DNA of 64,000 bases. Origin: Hyphococcus formosus. Its GTDB lineage: Bacteria > Pseudomonadota > Alphaproteobacteria > Caulobacterales > Parvularculaceae. Made by a program: the position numbers and the translations under genes. The stretch spans positions 2,294,001 through 2,358,000 of the forward strand of contig NZ_CP157210.1 in NCBI RefSeq assembly GCF_046736345.1, written 5' to 3'. Every line of letters begins with the position of its first letter. The first letter of the stretch is position 1. Of the stretch, positions 26,654-35,556 are shown one piece after another. Under the pieces are notes generated by a model, which ran no database searches, had not been told where the DNA came from, and saw nothing but the letters and a program-made list of their open reading frames with translations.

Positions 26654-27505
26654 ATGGCCCGCACGCTACGCATTGCTGTTCTTCAAGCCGCTTTTGGCGA
26701 CGATATGGACGCTAATATTGAAACGGTCGCACGTCTGACCCGCGAGGCCGCAAAAGACGGCGCGCAGGTCATATTACCGCCAGAACTGTTCCAGGGCCCC
26801 TATTTCTGTAAGACCGAAGACACGGCACATTTCGCGGCCGCTTATCCCTATAAAGAACATCCCGTGGTTACCAAGCTTGCGCCACTGGCCGCGGAATTAG
26901 GGGTTGTTTTGCCGCTTTCGATTTTCGAACGGGATGGTCAGGAATATTACAACAGCCTTGTCGTCGTAGACGCTGATGGTTCCTTGCTGGACCTTTACCG
27001 CAAGAGCCATATTCCTGATGGCCCGGGCTATGAGGAGAAATTCTATTTCCGCCCCGGCGACACCGGGTTCAAAGTCTGGGACACGAAATTTGGCCGGATC
27101 GGCGTTGGCATTTGCTGGGATCAATGGTTCCCTGAGGCCGCACGGGCAATGATGCTGATGGGCGCTGAGGTTTTATTCTACCCGACGGCGATCGGCACAG
27201 AACCTGAAAACCCATCACTTGATACACAGCCGCGCTGGCGGCGGGCCATGACCGGCCACGCGGTGTCGAATGTCGTGCCTGTCGCTGCTGCGAACAGAAT
27301 TGGCGACGAAGGCGGCCAGTCATTCTATGGCTCTTCGTTCATACTTGATGAAGGCGGTGATTTTCTGGGCGATATGAGCCGCACAGAAGAGGGCTTCGTC
27401 GCCGCGACTATCGATCTTGATGAAATCGCAGAAACAAGAGCGGGATGGGGCTTTTTCCGTGACCGCCGACCAGACCTATACGGACGGTTGACCGGCGGTC
27501 GCTAA
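26654..27505 (+). CDS. aguB: N-carbamoylputrescine amidase
   Basis: 283 residues, nitrilase superfamily. The catalytic triad is E44 (LPPELFQGPYF), K117 (YRKSHIP) and C154 (GICWDQWFP). LFQGPYFCKTED and the PDGPGYEEKFYFRPGDTGF loop are hallmarks of AguB, which hydrolyses N-carbamoylputrescine to putrescine, CO2 and ammonia in arginine decarboxylase-derived polyamine synthesis. The usual partner agmatine deiminase (aguA) is not in the window. Divergent from the isomerase gene with an 82-base spacer. Confidence 0.92.
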   Translation: MARTLRIAVLQAAFGDDMDANIETVARLTREAAKDGAQVILPPELFQGPYFCKTEDTAHFAAAYPYKEHPVVTKLAPLAAELGVVLPLSIFERDGQEYYNSLVVVDADGSLLDLYRKSHIPDGPGYEEKFYFRPGDTGFKVWDTKFGRIGVGICWDQWFPEAARAMMLMGAEVLFYPTAIGTEPENPSLDTQPRWRRAMTGHAVSNVVPVAAANRIGDEGGQSFYGSSFILDEGGDFLGDMSRTEEGFVAATIDLDEIAETRAGWGFFRDRRPDLYGRLTGGR

Positions 27506-27506
27506 A

Positions 27507-28961
27507 TCAAGAGGCCTGCTGTGCCCGCTTTTTGGCCAGCAATCCGGCATCTTCCTCATCGAGCGTCCAAGCGGCTTCATCGATATCGAGATCTTGATAA
27601 TCCAGCGGATCAAAGACCGGCCTGATCCCCCTGCGCCGCTGGGAATCGAAGTCGCGCATAACCCGTAATCCAATCGGGAATAAGAGAACCAACGCGAACA
27701 GATTGACCAATGCCAGAAGGCCCATCGCAGCATCAGCAAAACCAAATGCTGCGCTCAGATCGACATTCGCGCCGACCAAAACAAAGCCCAGCGTCGCGAT
27801 ACGGAAAATATTAAAGACGAACTTGTTGTCGCTCACGAAGAAATCGAGCGCGTTCTCGCCAAGAAAGTAATTATACATGATCGAGCTGAACACGAACAAC
27901 ATCAGCGCAAAGGCAACAAAGTCATCGGCCCAAGCGCCCACATGCGCCGCGAGCGATATCTGCGTCAGCAGCACGCCATCGATATTCGGGTCCGTAATAT
28001 CGACACCAGAAAGCAAAATGATCGACGCGGTACAGGTACAAATGATCAGTGTATCGATGAAAACGGAAAATGCCTGAACAATTCCCTGCCGCGCAGGATG
28101 CCGGACATAGGCCACCGCCGCAACATTTGGCGCTGAGCCTAGTCCTGCTTCATTCGAGAAAAGGCCGCGCCGGATGCCTTGTGTCAGCGCAACGCCAATA
28201 CCGCCTGCAACCGCTTCGTTCAGGCCGAATGCACTTTCAACGATGGTCCACAGCGCCATCGGCACTTCGGTAATCCGCGTGGCGAGAATGAATAATACCA
28301 ACGCGATATAGCTCACCGCCATGACCGGGACGACAATTTCAACCACGCGCGTAATACGATTGACGCCGCCAAAAATGACAATGCCAACCATCGCGGCCAG
28401 CACCACGCCGACCGCCGGCGCGGGCACGCCAAATGCGCCGTTAATGGATGTTGTTACCGCGTAACTCTGTAAAACATTGAATGCAAAACCAAAGGCAACA
28501 AGCAGCAAAATGGAATAAATGCCGGCCAAGATCGGTGCCGCCGGGCCCAACCGTTTCTTCAATCCGTGCTGAATATAGAAAGCCGGCCCACCGCGGAAAT
28601 TGCCAGAAGATTCGCGTCGCTTGAACAATTGCGCAATGGAGCATTCAAAAAAGCTCGTCGCCATGCCAACAAGACCGACGAGCCACATCCAGAACACGGC
28701 ACCGGGACCGCCCAGAGCAATTGCAACGGCAACGCCGGCAATATTACCCGCACCGACACGTCCCGCGACGGAAAGCGCCAATGCCTGAAAAGATGAAGGT
28801 TGATCGGTCTTTCGTCCGAATGCCTGCCGGAAAATCGAAAACATTTCCGTGAAATGGCGGACTTGAACGAAATTCGATCGGATCGTGAACCACAATCCGA
28901 TCGGTACAAGGACGAATAAGAGGAGTTTACCCCAGATGATTGCGTTTATTGCCGCGAACAT
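27507..28961 (-). CDS. Alanine/glycine:cation symporter (AGCS family)
   Basis: 484 residues with about ten to eleven membrane segments. AGCS marks: GAGNIAGVAVAIALGGPGAVFWMWL (Gly-rich core), FSNEAGLGSAPNVAA, and the FNVLQSYAV and ALVNLFALVLLFP helices. Inner-membrane sodium- or proton-coupled uptake of alanine or glycine. It ends in a hydrophilic, acidic tail (DYQDLDIDEAAWTLDEEDAG). Convergent with aguB with a 1-base gap. Confidence 0.92.
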   Translation of the reverse strand: MFAAINAIIWGKLLLFVLVPIGLWFTIRSNFVQVRHFTEMFSIFRQAFGRKTDQPSSFQALALSVAGRVGAGNIAGVAVAIALGGPGAVFWMWLVGLVGMATSFFECSIAQLFKRRESSGNFRGGPAFYIQHGLKKRLGPAAPILAGIYSILLLVAFGFAFNVLQSYAVTTSINGAFGVPAPAVGVVLAAMVGIVIFGGVNRITRVVEIVVPVMAVSYIALVLFILATRITEVPMALWTIVESAFGLNEAVAGGIGVALTQGIRRGLFSNEAGLGSAPNVAAVAYVRHPARQGIVQAFSVFIDTLIICTCTASIILLSGVDITDPNIDGVLLTQISLAAHVGAWADDFVAFALMLFVFSSIMYNYFLGENALDFFVSDNKFVFNIFRIATLGFVLVGANVDLSAAFGFADAAMGLLALVNLFALVLLFPIGLRVMRDFDSQRRRGIRPVFDPLDYQDLDIDEAAWTLDEEDAGLLAKKRAQQAS

Positions 28962-29057
28962 ATTTCTCGCTTTTTGCGTTTTGTAATTAAGACGGGATGC
29001 TGATCCCTAACGCACTTTAGCAAGAATGTCGAATTTCGCGGCAAATTCCGCTAACGC

Positions 29058-29270
29058 TTAGTCCTTTTTGACGAAAGTCACTGCGAAAAGTGAGTCGCCT
29101 TCGAACAAATCTTTTGGCGCGTCCATGCCTTCGATCATCTTGAAAACGCGCGGTGTGATGGAACCTTCCATGCGGTAGCCGCGTTCGGCCATTTTCCCGC
29201 GGTGGAACTCCAACGCAGCAGCGGTGAATTCGCGTGCCAGGATCGTGATACGTTCAGGTTCATTCGACAT
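29058..29270 (-). CDS. Hypothetical 70-residue protein
   Basis: Small charged protein without signal or membrane segment (ITILAREFTAAALEFHRGKM, then SITPRVFKMIEG, then FEGDSLFAVTFVKKD). The alternation of a helix and beta-like ends suggests one compact alpha/beta domain. I do not recognise it. The spacing (96 bases before the AGCS gene, same strand) and coding composition support it as real. It is preceded by a 120-base stretch in which I see nothing. Confidence 0.5.
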   Translation of the reverse strand: MSNEPERITILAREFTAAALEFHRGKMAERGYRMEGSITPRVFKMIEGMDAPKDLFEGDSLFAVTFVKKD

Positions 29271-29390
29271 GAGTATGCGGCCTTCTTATTGGTCTCAATT
29301 AGAAATATGGTTTCGCGCGGAATATGGCGAGACGCAAGTGCCTTGTCCACTGATGAACAAATATTCGCATTATCCCGCGCGTTCGGCGAA

Positions 29391-30713
29391 CTATTCAGCC
29401 GACAAAGGCGTTAACAAGTGTTCGACATTCGTGAGATCACCGTCAGTTTCCACAGGTGTCAGGCCCAGAATCTCCGCAATAATGCCGTAAACCTCGACAT
29501 TATCGAACGGCTCGACGACAGCGCCATCGGCAAATCGCGGCCCTTCACCAATAAAGGTCGCCAGCATTGACGGAGCGTGACGGTCATAACCATGAACACC
29601 CCCAAGCGGCGCTGCCGGATATTTCGCCGTGAGCACCTCCCCAAACAACAGCCAGCCGACATCGGCCACAACCACGATGTCACCGGTGCGCTCAGGGTTG
29701 TTGACGTGCCAGCGCTTGGGCAGGTTCTCGCGCCGGTAGACCGTGAAACTGTTCGTCAATGAGGCTTTTGAAAGCGCTGCGTAAGCCGCATCAATATCGC
29801 CGCCATCATCGAAAATATGTATGAGCGGGCTACGCCCCGCCCCATCGGGTCCGTGAAATTCCGGAATGAAGAGACCGTCAAAAGAAACAAATTGATCAAG
29901 ATTGATGATATTCGTGTCGGGGACATTTGCCATGCCATGATCTGAGACGACAATGAAATTGGCGCGATCGCCAAGGCCAAGCTCTTCAACACCGGCCATT
30001 AGTGCGCCGACTTGCGCATCAACTTCTGCAATGGCCTGACGCTCTTCTTTTGACCCGACGCCATAAACATGCGCTGCGGAGTCAACGGCGTGGAAATAGA
30101 TCGTTACAAAGCGCGGGCGCTCCTCAATCGGTTTGGCCAGCCAAGAAAGCACTTCTTCCGTACGCGCATCATATGGCTTCATATGTTCATAGGGCAGCCA
30201 ATAGCTTGGGCGCACACCGCCAATTTCCGCCTCGGACCCAAGCCAGAACATCGTGCCGGCTTTCACGCCCTGTATTTCTGCGGTAACCCAGATTGGCTCC
30301 CCGCCCCACCATTCGGAAAGAGAATGTTCCGAACGCGCCATAACCCGATCAAGATGACGACTATAGGTAGAATTAGAAACAATGCCGGTATTCTCGGAAT
30401 GAAGCCCAGTGGCTAGCGCATAGAAATTCACAAAAGTCACGCTAGGCATCGACGGATACATGCCCTTGGCGCGAACGCCACTCGCCGCTAATGCCCGCAG
30501 ATTTGGCGCAGCCTCCGGGAACCGATCAATCGCATCATTCCGCAAGCCATCAAGCCCGATCAGGATCACATACTGGTCGTTCTCATTCTGCGTCGTGGAC
30601 GCAGCGGCCTTAGTGGTTCCAGCAACAATTGGCGGGGTGGCGCAGGCCGCAAGGCAGCCCGCAAAACAAAGCGACAATAGGTTTTTTTTCAACGATTGGA
30701 TGATTGCAGACAT
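29391..30713 (-). CDS. NPP-type alkaline phosphatase/phosphodiesterase lipoprotein
   Basis: 440 residues. Lipobox LAAC at 21-24, so probably lipid-anchored in the envelope. Alkaline-phosphatase superfamily, ectonucleotide pyrophosphatase/phosphodiesterase group: LIGLDGLRNDAIDRF (metal Asp), YPSMPSVTFVNFYALATGLH with the Thr nucleophile, FHAVDSAAHVYG and VVSDHGMANVP (metal-binding Asp/His), and GGVHGYDRHAPSMLATFIGEG. Cleaves nucleotide or phosphodiester substrates outside the cytoplasm. Confidence 0.9.
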   Translation of the reverse strand: MSAIIQSLKKNLLSLCFAGCLAACATPPIVAGTTKAAASTTQNENDQYVILIGLDGLRNDAIDRFPEAAPNLRALAASGVRAKGMYPSMPSVTFVNFYALATGLHSENTGIVSNSTYSRHLDRVMARSEHSLSEWWGGEPIWVTAEIQGVKAGTMFWLGSEAEIGGVRPSYWLPYEHMKPYDARTEEVLSWLAKPIEERPRFVTIYFHAVDSAAHVYGVGSKEERQAIAEVDAQVGALMAGVEELGLGDRANFIVVSDHGMANVPDTNIINLDQFVSFDGLFIPEFHGPDGAGRSPLIHIFDDGGDIDAAYAALSKASLTNSFTVYRRENLPKRWHVNNPERTGDIVVVADVGWLLFGEVLTAKYPAAPLGGVHGYDRHAPSMLATFIGEGPRFADGAVVEPFDNVEVYGIIAEILGLTPVETDGDLTNVEHLLTPLSAE

Positions 30714-30775
30714 GATCTCTCCGATAGTTCGAAGACTTACTTATCATCCAATCGTGACACTATGGCAAAAAGAAA

Positions 30776-31822
30776 TCAGCTTTCTGTGGGTGCCAATTTC
30801 CGCTTTTCCATCATCTGATCGAAATTCGCCCAGACACCGCTATCACCATGCCAATCGCCGCGCGTCGCAGCTTTGGAGTATTCCGTTGCACGCGCCTCGA
30901 AGAAGTTCGCATGTTCAACGCCATTCAAAATTTCCGTCAGCCAAGGCAGCGGATGTTTTTCGACACCATAAATTTTGGGCAGATCCAGTTGATCAAGACG
31001 CCAATCAGCAATGTACCGGATATATTGCTTGATATCCTCCGGGGTCATTCCCTCGACCGAACCCATCTCGAATGCGAGATCGATAAACTTGTCTTCAAGC
31101 CCCACAACGGTCTTGCAGCAATCGACAATATCGTCCGCTACAGCCTTGGTGACGCAATTCGTTTCCCGTGCAAAGGCGTGATAGAGCTTGATGATGCCTT
31201 CACAGTGTAGCGATTCATCGCGGATCGACCATGTCACGATCTGCCCCATGCCCTTCATTTTATTGAAGCGCGGGAAGTTCATGAGCATTGCGAAAGACGC
31301 AAATAGCTGAAGCCCCTCAGTGAAACCGCCAAACATCGCCAGTGTCCGCGCGATGTCTTCATTCGTATCCACACCAAATTGCTGCATCATATCATGCTTG
31401 TCGCGCATTGCCTCATATTCGAGGAATGCGGAAAATTCCGAATCCGGCATGCCGATGGTTTCGAGCAATAGCGCGTATGCCGCAATATGAACGGTTTCCA
31501 TATTGGAAAACGCCGACAACATCATCTTGACTTCGGTCGGCTTAAACACGCGCGCATAGCGCTCCATATAATTGTCGTTCACCTCAATATCGGATTGCGT
31601 GAAAAAGCGGAAAATCTGTGTCAGGAGATTGCGCTCGGAGTCATTCAGCGTATTCGCCCAATCTTTACAATCTTCGCCGAGCGGCACCTCTTCGGGCATC
31701 CAATGAACCTGCTGCTGGCGTTTCCAGAATTCATAAGCCCACGGATAGCGGAATGGCTTGTAGGCATGGGAAGGTGTCATCAAGCCAGGCAAAGAAGAAT
31801 TCAACGTCGATTCATTGAGCAT
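30776..31822 (-). CDS. nrdB: Class Ia ribonucleotide reductase beta subunit
   Basis: 348 residues from the ATG at 31822 (AGGA 8 bases upstream); an ATG at 31894 lies above the promoter and is unlikely. R2 subunit carrying the diiron-tyrosyl radical. Iron ligands D78, E109 and H112 and radical tyrosine Y116 keep the spacing of E. coli D84/E115/H118/Y122. ERNLLTQIFRFFTQSDIEVN and NGVEHANFFEARATEYSKA are characteristic. The alpha subunit gene nrdA is not adjacent, unlike the common nrdAB arrangement. Confidence 0.94.
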   Translation of the reverse strand: MLNESTLNSSLPGLMTPSHAYKPFRYPWAYEFWKRQQQVHWMPEEVPLGEDCKDWANTLNDSERNLLTQIFRFFTQSDIEVNDNYMERYARVFKPTEVKMMLSAFSNMETVHIAAYALLLETIGMPDSEFSAFLEYEAMRDKHDMMQQFGVDTNEDIARTLAMFGGFTEGLQLFASFAMLMNFPRFNKMKGMGQIVTWSIRDESLHCEGIIKLYHAFARETNCVTKAVADDIVDCCKTVVGLEDKFIDLAFEMGSVEGMTPEDIKQYIRYIADWRLDQLDLPKIYGVEKHPLPWLTEILNGVEHANFFEARATEYSKAATRGDWHGDSGVWANFDQMMEKRKLAPTES

Positions 31823-31843
31823 TTTGGAAATCCTGAAATCAGT

Positions 31844-31873
31844 TTTATCGGAATGCGCCAATTGGCGTGCCAA
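31844..31873 (-). promoter_or_regulatory. nrdB promoter with palindromes
   Basis: Minus strand: TTGGCA (31868-31873), 18-base spacer, GATAAA (31844-31849), with a predicted start near 31837 and a ~15-base leader that contains the ribosome site. The -35 area overlaps a perfect 12-base palindrome CGCCAATTGGCG (31856-31867) and an imperfect one TTGGCGTGCCAA (31862-31873), suggesting an operator. Confidence 0.45.
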
Positions 31874-31904
31874 TACCCTATTTTGTGCCTTCATTTGATT
31901 TCAC

Positions 31905-31920
31905 ACGCAAGATATCGGGG
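31905..31920 (-). promoter_or_regulatory. Possible NrdR box upstream of nrdB
   Basis: The 16-base site ACGCAAGATATCGGGG agrees with the NrdR-box consensus at about 12 positions and lies 32 bases above the -35 of the proposed nrdB promoter. NrdR usually binds two such boxes about 31 bases apart; I could not find a convincing second one, so this is weak. Confidence 0.25.
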
Positions 31921-32090
31921 TCTCACAATCTGAAGGAGTTTTCCCTGTGGATAACTTGCTGGCAGGCCGCACCGAATGCAGGCGACCACGGCGGCGGAAT
32001 ATCACCGCGAAATTTTCATTCAATTACAAGACTTGCATCCCATAGCTGCCTGCGCTTGATGAAAGCTCAAACGACCAAAGGACTGACCCC

Positions 32091-32642
32091 ATGGATGTAA
32101 CCGCCCTCGCTATTCCGGAAGTTAAGCTCATTACGCCGCGGCGTTTTTCGGATGATCGTGGTTTTTTCAGCGAAACCTATAACGCAAAGGCGTTCAAGGC
32201 TGCTGGAATTGAGTGCGATTTCGTTCAGGACAATCACTCCTATTCCGCGCGCCAAGGTACGGTCCGCGGCCTACATTACCAATCGCCGCCCTTCGCCCAA
32301 AGCAAGCTCGTCCGGGTTTTACGAGGGGCGATTATTGATGTGGCCGTTGACGCACGAAAGGATTCGCCAAGCTTCGGCCAGTGGGTCAAAGCCGAGATAA
32401 GCGCCGAGAATGGCACCCAGATTTTTGTGCCGAAGGGCTTTTTACATGGTTTTGCGACCCTCGAACCGGATACCGAAGTGGCCTATAAGGTCGACGCCTT
32501 TTATGACGGGGCCAGCGACGGTTCGGTAAAATGGGATGATCCGGATCTGGCGATTGATTGGGGCATTCGGCCCGAATCAGCATCGCTCTCGGAAAAAGAC
32601 GCAAAAGCCCCAGAATGGGCCGATTTCTCGTCGCCATTCTGA
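32091..32642 (+). CDS. rfbC: dTDP-4-dehydrorhamnose 3,5-epimerase
   Basis: 183 residues, full length. Epimerises dTDP-4-keto-6-deoxyglucose at C3 and C5 on the way to dTDP-L-rhamnose. FSDDRGFFSETYN (about 19-31), VQDNHSYSARQGTVRGLHYQ with catalytic H62, VRVLRGAIIDVAVDARKDSP and PKGFLHGFATLEPDTEVAYKVD are the family motifs. AAAGGACTG precedes the ATG. The partners rfbA, rfbB and rfbD are not in the window, so it is an orphan at the edge of the surface-glycan region. Confidence 0.93.
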   Translation: MDVTALAIPEVKLITPRRFSDDRGFFSETYNAKAFKAAGIECDFVQDNHSYSARQGTVRGLHYQSPPFAQSKLVRVLRGAIIDVAVDARKDSPSFGQWVKAEISAENGTQIFVPKGFLHGFATLEPDTEVAYKVDAFYDGASDGSVKWDDPDLAIDWGIRPESASLSEKDAKAPEWADFSSPF

Positions 32643-32752
32643 TTTCATTACTGCTTTTTACGCGCGCCAGGCATTTACCATTTGCTTCCCGTCCCGCACT
32701 ATAAGTGACGGGCGTTGGAGATTTTGTGACCTTTTGAAGTGCGGTAATCGGT

Positions 32753-35113
32753 ATGCCCTTGTTTCGTATAGTATTTTATTCCCCAATCGTAGCGGCAGCG
32801 CTGCTTGGATTGACGGGCTGTGGCGGCGGCGGAGGTGGAAGCCAAACCCCCTTTACCCCTGCCCCGGTCGCGACACCGGCCCCGACGCCCGCGCCCGAGC
32901 CTGAACCCACCCCAGCGCCAACCGAATTCGACACCGCAGAATATAACCGCCAGCCCAGTCTCGCCCAGATTTCCGCGCTAGACGCCTATGAGGCAGGTGC
33001 GACCGGCAACAATATTGTGGTGACGGTGATTGATTCAGGGATCGACCTCGACAATCCGGAATTTGAAAACCGCCTTCACCCGCAAAGTGCAGACCTTGTA
33101 ATTGCGAGCGTGGTGGGAACCGATAACGCCCGCGACGGCGGCCCGAACCTTCAGGATAGTGACGACCACGGCACGCCAGTGGCGGGTATTGTGGCAGCCA
33201 ACAAAGACGATTCCGGTATTCATGGGGTCGCGCCTTTTGCCACCTTGCTGATTTATCGCGCGGACGATGACGGCGAAGAGGATATTTTATATGGCAGCGC
33301 GATCCGCGAAGGCGTCAATCGCTCGGCCAATTTAGGCGTCGACGTAATCAATATGTCCTTCGGGTCGGATGAAGACGGCGCGCGAGGTGATTTCCGGCAA
33401 TATCTAACCACTGCCAAGAATGCAGACATTGTCACAGTTCTCGCCGCTGGGAATGATAGTGATGCCAACCCCGATCTTTCAGCATTAGGGGCGCTCGATG
33501 TTCCCGGTGCGCCTGCGGCGATCGTTGCGGGTTCTGTTGATCGGTTTAACAATATTTCGTCTTTTTCAGATCGCGCTGGCGATGCTGCAGAAATTTATCT
33601 TGTCGCGCCCGGCGAACTCATCCGTGGTGTGACGATTGAAGGAACACCGGGTAGCACGCGCGCGTTCTCAGGAACCAGTGCCGCCACGCCACATATCGCA
33701 GGGGCCGCTGCATTATTACGCTCGCTCTGGCCGAATCTTTCCGCAACAGAGGTCGTCGATATATTGCTGACCAGCGCTACTGACCTGGGCTTGCCGGGTA
33801 CGGACGCAATCTATGGTCGCGGACTTCTCAATTTAGAGGCTGCTGTTCAACCCATCGGCGGCGCTTCCACATCTAGTGTAGACGGCACGTCTGTCGATGC
33901 CGACGATATCGGCGGTGAACTGTCCGATGCATTCGGCACAAGCTTTGCGGGGTTAAGCGAAATCATCGTTTTTGATGCCTATAACCGTGATTTCAGAACA
34001 CCATTGGGCGGTACAATTCGCCAATCCCTCCCAACGGCATTCAATGTTGAAAACAGCTTCAGTCCGTTCAACGACCATCGATTTGCATCGCGGCGGTTGA
34101 ATGATCGAGTTTCGATGCACCTTCAAATGAGTGCACGAGATCGCAGCGCGCGCTCCTTCATGAACAATCAGATTGCCTTCGCCCATGATCGCGGTTCGAA
34201 GAACGGTCTGATCGAAGAAACCCTATCTGTTGCAACAATTGCCAATGTCACTGACACGCTTTCATTTTTTGTTGCGCAGGGCTTTAGCGGCAAAGCTGCC
34301 GATGAAATGACTCTCTCAACACGACAAACACCATTCCTGAGTCGCGCCGCTTTCACTGATTCATTCCTTCCCAAATCAGACAGCGCGTTAACGTCGCAAA
34401 TGCGCTTAGCGCTTTCCAAGCGGCTGTCGCTCGACATCACCACAAGCGTTGGCGACGACGCACTATACGAAGCGACGGACGAGTTTTTTGACATAGACCC
34501 AACTGAAACCACCCCCACCATTACGGTAGCGCGGGCAGGGCTGAGTTATTCCAGCCCAAAAGCCACGTTGCGCATCGAACAAGGTCTGCGCTTTGAAGAA
34601 GGGGCCGTGCTCGGCGCAGATTTTACCGGCAATAACGAGGCTACGACGATTTATTCTGCAATTGATGGACGCTGGCGGATGTCGCCCCTTTGGCAATTGC
34701 ATGGACGCGTTTCGGTTGGCCTGACCAAGTCTGACGCCACCTTGTTCGATCAGTTTACGAATGACCAGCTGTCGCTTGTCACGACCCAGGCGTCATTCGC
34801 CATTTCACGGGACAAGGTTTTTGGCGCGAATGATATCCTGTGGATAGGCATCAGCCAGCCAATGCAGGTCGAGGCAGGCGGCGTTGACTTATTGCTACCG
34901 ACCGCTTTCGATCAGGCATCGCAGGTTTTGACCTTCACGCCAACGCGCGCTTCGCTAGCGGCAGATAGTCGAAGACTGGATTTTGAAGCAAGCTATCGCC
35001 TTTTGTCCTCGGAATTTGGCGCGATCGACCTGAACCTTATTCACCAGACCTTCGGCGCATTCGATTTACCGGACCAGACAACGGCGCTTGTGCGTAGCAA
35101 ATTTTCCTTCTAG
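32753..35113 (+). CDS. S8 (subtilisin-like) serine protease with lipobox and long C-terminal region
   Basis: 786 residues. The signal sequence ends in lipobox LTGC (20-23), followed by a run of Gly and a Pro/Thr/Glu linker (40-57). The peptidase domain runs about 65-370 with D94 (VIDSGID), H139 (DDHGTPVAG), oxyanion N234 and S309 (SGTSAATPHIAG). The remaining ~410 residues are rich in alternating polar/hydrophobic strands and end in Phe (SKFSF), as in outer-membrane beta-barrels. This layout resembles lipoprotein autotransporter proteases such as NalP and SphB1. The protease call is firm; the barrel is inference. Confidence 0.88.
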   Translation: MPLFRIVFYSPIVAAALLGLTGCGGGGGGSQTPFTPAPVATPAPTPAPEPEPTPAPTEFDTAEYNRQPSLAQISALDAYEAGATGNNIVVTVIDSGIDLDNPEFENRLHPQSADLVIASVVGTDNARDGGPNLQDSDDHGTPVAGIVAANKDDSGIHGVAPFATLLIYRADDDGEEDILYGSAIREGVNRSANLGVDVINMSFGSDEDGARGDFRQYLTTAKNADIVTVLAAGNDSDANPDLSALGALDVPGAPAAIVAGSVDRFNNISSFSDRAGDAAEIYLVAPGELIRGVTIEGTPGSTRAFSGTSAATPHIAGAAALLRSLWPNLSATEVVDILLTSATDLGLPGTDAIYGRGLLNLEAAVQPIGGASTSSVDGTSVDADDIGGELSDAFGTSFAGLSEIIVFDAYNRDFRTPLGGTIRQSLPTAFNVENSFSPFNDHRFASRRLNDRVSMHLQMSARDRSARSFMNNQIAFAHDRGSKNGLIEETLSVATIANVTDTLSFFVAQGFSGKAADEMTLSTRQTPFLSRAAFTDSFLPKSDSALTSQMRLALSKRLSLDITTSVGDDALYEATDEFFDIDPTETTPTITVARAGLSYSSPKATLRIEQGLRFEEGAVLGADFTGNNEATTIYSAIDGRWRMSPLWQLHGRVSVGLTKSDATLFDQFTNDQLSLVTTQASFAISRDKVFGANDILWIGISQPMQVEAGGVDLLLPTAFDQASQVLTFTPTRASLAADSRRLDFEASYRLLSSEFGAIDLNLIHQTFGAFDLPDQTTALVRSKFSF

Positions 35114-35118
35114 CGCCG

Positions 35119-35505
35119 CTAAAATACCCAGAACCGATTGATCAGATAGCTGACAATCGGCACTACTATCGCCGCGAGAATCAATTTGATTTGTCCGTCG
35201 ATATCGACATAGCGCAATAGAAACAACAGCAAGGCACTGGCTGCGTAACCGGATACAGCCGCGATCGCGAATTTCGGAATCACCCGGATCATCGCTTGCT
35301 GGCTTTTGAACGTATAAAAATAGTGTCCCAGAAAGGAGACACAAAACGCGGTTAAAAAGGCGATCAAGTTAGCGATCTGAGCGGCAAATGAAAAAAAGCC
35401 CGCAAGGCTCAGGCTCACTGCCATATGCACAATGGTTGCTCCGCCGCCCACAATTGAGAAACGGACCAGTCGAAAGGCTTCTGTTCGGATATCAACGTCT
35501 CTCAT
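35119..35505 (-). CDS. GtrA family membrane protein
   Basis: 128 residues with four membrane helices and the GtrA start FRLVRFSIVGGGATIVHMAVS, NLIAFLTAFCVSFLGHYFYTF, and terminal YLINRFWVF. GtrA proteins are thought to flip undecaprenyl-phosphate-linked sugars across the inner membrane. The gene lies 51 bases downstream of the GtrB-like glycosyltransferase on the same strand, forming a GtrB-GtrA pair. Confidence 0.9.
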   Translation of the reverse strand: MRDVDIRTEAFRLVRFSIVGGGATIVHMAVSLSLAGFFSFAAQIANLIAFLTAFCVSFLGHYFYTFKSQQAMIRVIPKFAIAAVSGYAASALLLFLLRYVDIDGQIKLILAAIVVPIVSYLINRFWVF

Positions 35506-35556
35506 AATTCAAGCCTGACATGCACCCGAAACCGAAAATTGCACCGATCGGAATAT

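Noticed and set aside
31822..32090. Upstream extension of nrdB to 31894
   Set aside because: Would begin above the promoter-like sequence; the shorter start has a ribosome site and the usual family N-terminus.
32686..32710. CCCGTC...GACGGG inverted repeat before the S8 protease
   Set aside because: Six-base arms with a 13-base loop and no T tail; too weak to call a terminator or operator.
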